This document shows positions 17,538-19,059 of a stretch of 19,059 nucleotides of DNA, in pieces. This DNA is from Elusimicrobiota bacterium. Lineage in GTDB: Bacteria > Elusimicrobiota > Elusimicrobia > UBA1565 > UBA9628. The translations under genes were made by a program, and so were the position numbers. Where the stretch lies: positions 1 through 19,059 of the forward strand of contig JAGWMT010000029.1 in assembly GCA_028871595.1 (NCBI GenBank), given 5' to 3'. Position 1 is the stretch's first letter; each line of letters begins with the position of its first letter. Below the pieces are notes generated by a model. That model saw nothing but the letters and a program-made list of their open reading frames with translations, did no database searches and was not told the origin of the DNA.

Positions 17538-19059
17538 TCAAGCGCGTCGCGGCGTTCCTCGTTCTGCTGGGCCTTTCCGCGGCGCTGTCCGCGCCGGCGG
17601 GCGCCGTCGCGGCCGGCCCCATCCGCCTGATCCCGAACGGCCTGGTGGACGTGCGCGAGGGCGGCAACGCCCCGTGGCGACCGGTGGCGGGTCCGGAAAC
17701 GGTCTCCGCCGGCCAGGAGATCCGCACGCACCGCAACGCCAGCGCGGAATTGACGTTCTCCGACGGCTCCAAGGTGCTGATCAACAGCTTCTCGATCTTC
17801 TCCATCGACCGGACCGATTCTCGGGAGGAGAGCTTCTCCTTGAAATTAGGGCGCATCCGGGCCGCGTTCGCGGGCCTCCTCAGCAGCCACATCACCATCC
17901 ACACGCCCACCGCCGTGGCCGCCGTCCGCGGCACGGTCTTCGACGTGGGCGTGGACGGCAAGGACACCCAGGTCACGATGGCCGAAGGCGTCCTGGAGGT
18001 CAAGGACAACCAGGGCCGGGAGGCCGTCGTCACCTCCGAGGAGACCATGAAGATCGGAGAGAACGGCCTGGAGCGCCCGCACATGCTCCCGCTGAACGAT
18101 CCCCGCGCCCTGCAGGCGGTGCGCCCGTACGCGGTGCACCAGGAGATGGCGCGCGACGCCACCCGGACCATGCTGGAGGATCTGCGCAACCGCGAGCTCA
18201 AGGCCAACGAAGCCCAGTTGGGCAAGGACGTGGTGGACGCCTACGGACGCCGCGTGCGCCTGGAGGAGTACCTGCTGCGCCCCGACGCCAAATCCTTCGA
18301 GCTGCTGTTCCTCAGCCATCGCCAGGACCGCTTCGACTGGGGCCATTACATCCAGACCTTCCACGCCGCCATCCCCAACGACCTGAGCCAGGTCCCGGCC
18401 ATCGTGGCCAGCGGCTTACTGGCCCAGAACCAGCCCACGAACTGGCTGACCTCCCTCGAATTCTACGCGACCAACACCGTGGACGCCGACAAGGAAAAGC
18501 TGACCTTGGGCGATCCCACGCAGATCAACTTCGCGGGCTACAACGCCGGCGTCGCCAAGCTTCTGTGGTACCCGTCGTCCGTCAATTTCACGCAGACGCT
18601 CATCGGCCCGGGCGTGCCCGGAGGCTCGCGCATCCAGTTCGAGCAGACGCAGGACTACAACGCGACGGTGGCCGGGCAGTTCTTCTGGTCCCAGAAGGTG
18701 CAGGCCACGGCCGGCACCAACGACCTGCAGACCGCGCTGTTCGCGACCTTGGACCCCACGAACGTGGCCAACGTCAACACCGGCTACACCAACCTGACCA
18801 CCGACGCCGTGCTCTATCCCGCCATCCAAACGGTTCAGACCACGCCCAGCGGACCGAACAACGCGGACCTGCGCACGGTCACCAAATACCCCGACGGCAG
18901 CACGGTGGGCGTGGAGAAGTTCCTGATCAGCAACGAGGGGAAGATCCTGGACTTCTCGAACCCCACGTCGGACATCTTCAACCACGACGGGACGTACAAC
19001 CTGGAGATCAACATCCAGTCCAGCCTGTTCCAGGGGCGCGACATCGACGTGCTGGTGGC
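17525..19059 (+). CDS. FecR-domain exported protein, 3' end cut by the window
   Basis: The frame from ATG 17525 is open for 511 codons to the window end. Signal peptide: EILIKR, then a hydrophobic run AAFLVLLGLSAALS, cut near residue 27-30. The FecR domain covers about residues 35-165: a DVREGG start, AGQEIRTHRNASAELTFSDG, then the hallmark HTPTAVAAVRGTVFDVGV at about 126-143 and VTMAEGVLEVKD. A helical segment (about 195-240) and a repeat-like beta region beginning RRVRLEEYLLRPDAKSFELL follow. FecR of iron uptake is an inner-membrane sigma regulator; this protein has only a signal peptide and no sigma factor nearby, so a structural or ligand-binding envelope role is more likely. The start overlaps the barrel gene by 13 bases, with GGGGG just upstream as a weak ribosome site. 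The remaining C-terminal part is unseen. Confidence 0.82.
   Translation, partial: MEILIKRVAAFLVLLGLSAALSAPAGAVAAGPIRLIPNGLVDVREGGNAPWRPVAGPETVSAGQEIRTHRNASAELTFSDGSKVLINSFSIFSIDRTDSREESFSLKLGRIRAAFAGLLSSHITIHTPTAVAAVRGTVFDVGVDGKDTQVTMAEGVLEVKDNQGREAVVTSEETMKIGENGLERPHMLPLNDPRALQAVRPYAVHQEMARDATRTMLEDLRNRELKANEAQLGKDVVDAYGRRVRLEEYLLRPDAKSFELLFLSHRQDRFDWGHYIQTFHAAIPNDLSQVPAIVASGLLAQNQPTNWLTSLEFYATNTVDADKEKLTLGDPTQINFAGYNAGVAKLLWYPSSVNFTQTLIGPGVPGGSRIQFEQTQDYNATVAGQFFWSQKVQATAGTNDLQTALFATLDPTNVANVNTGYTNLTTDAVLYPAIQTVQTTPSGPNNADLRTVTKYPDGSTVGVEKFLISNEGKILDFSNPTSDIFNHDGTYNLEINIQSSLFQGRDIDVLV

Noticed and set aside
17425..18225. Minus-strand open frame of 266 codons near the window end
   Set aside because: The plus strand here carries the barrel C-terminus and the FecR domain with clear motifs; the minus frame has none.

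Overview
The window is GC-rich, gene-dense bacterial DNA from a Gram-negative (diderm) organism. A TolC-type outer-membrane factor, a PorV/UPF0164-like protein, a beta-barrel protein ending in Phe and two GT9 (heptosyltransferase-type) enzymes all imply an outer membrane. The combination of a giant secreted protein with a FlgD-like C-terminus, a PorV-like protein and a FecR-domain protein suggests an uncultured lineage such as Elusimicrobiota. That placement is an inference from gene style; no phylogenetic marker gene is present. I see no rRNA, tRNA, CRISPR array or intact mobile element.

Layout. (1) 1-1616: two GT9 glycosyltransferases pointing at each other, with stop codons one base apart; the first is cut by the window edge. 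(2) 1624-2190, minus strand: a wreck made of the middle of a DUF1800 gene joined to C-terminal pieces of a DUF1501 gene, with frame changes. Its last codons overlap the promoter of the second GT9 gene. (3) 2241-3371: a promoter and a multi-pass acyltransferase of the HGSNAT/DUF5009 type. (4) 3487-4810: a secreted subtilisin-like protease followed by a textbook terminator. (5) 9760 down to 4853, minus strand: a complete efflux operon (TetR repressor, TolC-like outer-membrane factor, MacA-like adaptor, MacB-like ABC transporter) with a palindromic operator lying on its promoter. (6) 9844-10212, minus strand: a small DUF1304 membrane protein. (7) 10269-19059: a tightly packed envelope operon encoding a 1665-residue secreted multidomain protein, a PorV/UPF0164-like protein, an outer-membrane beta-barrel and a FecR-domain protein that runs off the window end.

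How the genes work together. In the efflux operon, the repressor probably senses a small molecule and releases a pump spanning both membranes; the order tetR-OMF-macA-macB, the 4-base overlap of the last two genes and the operator all fit this. In the envelope operon, the genes overlap or nearly touch (GTGA overlap, 7-base gap, 13-base overlap). The giant protein's C-terminal FlgD/CTD-like module next to a PorV-like protein suggests a surface-export and display set. This cassette is the best candidate for an undescribed system.

Two minus-strand genes (GT9 at 1616 and DUF1304 at 10212) have no visible Shine-Dalgarno and a -10 box exactly six bases before the start codon, so they look leaderless.
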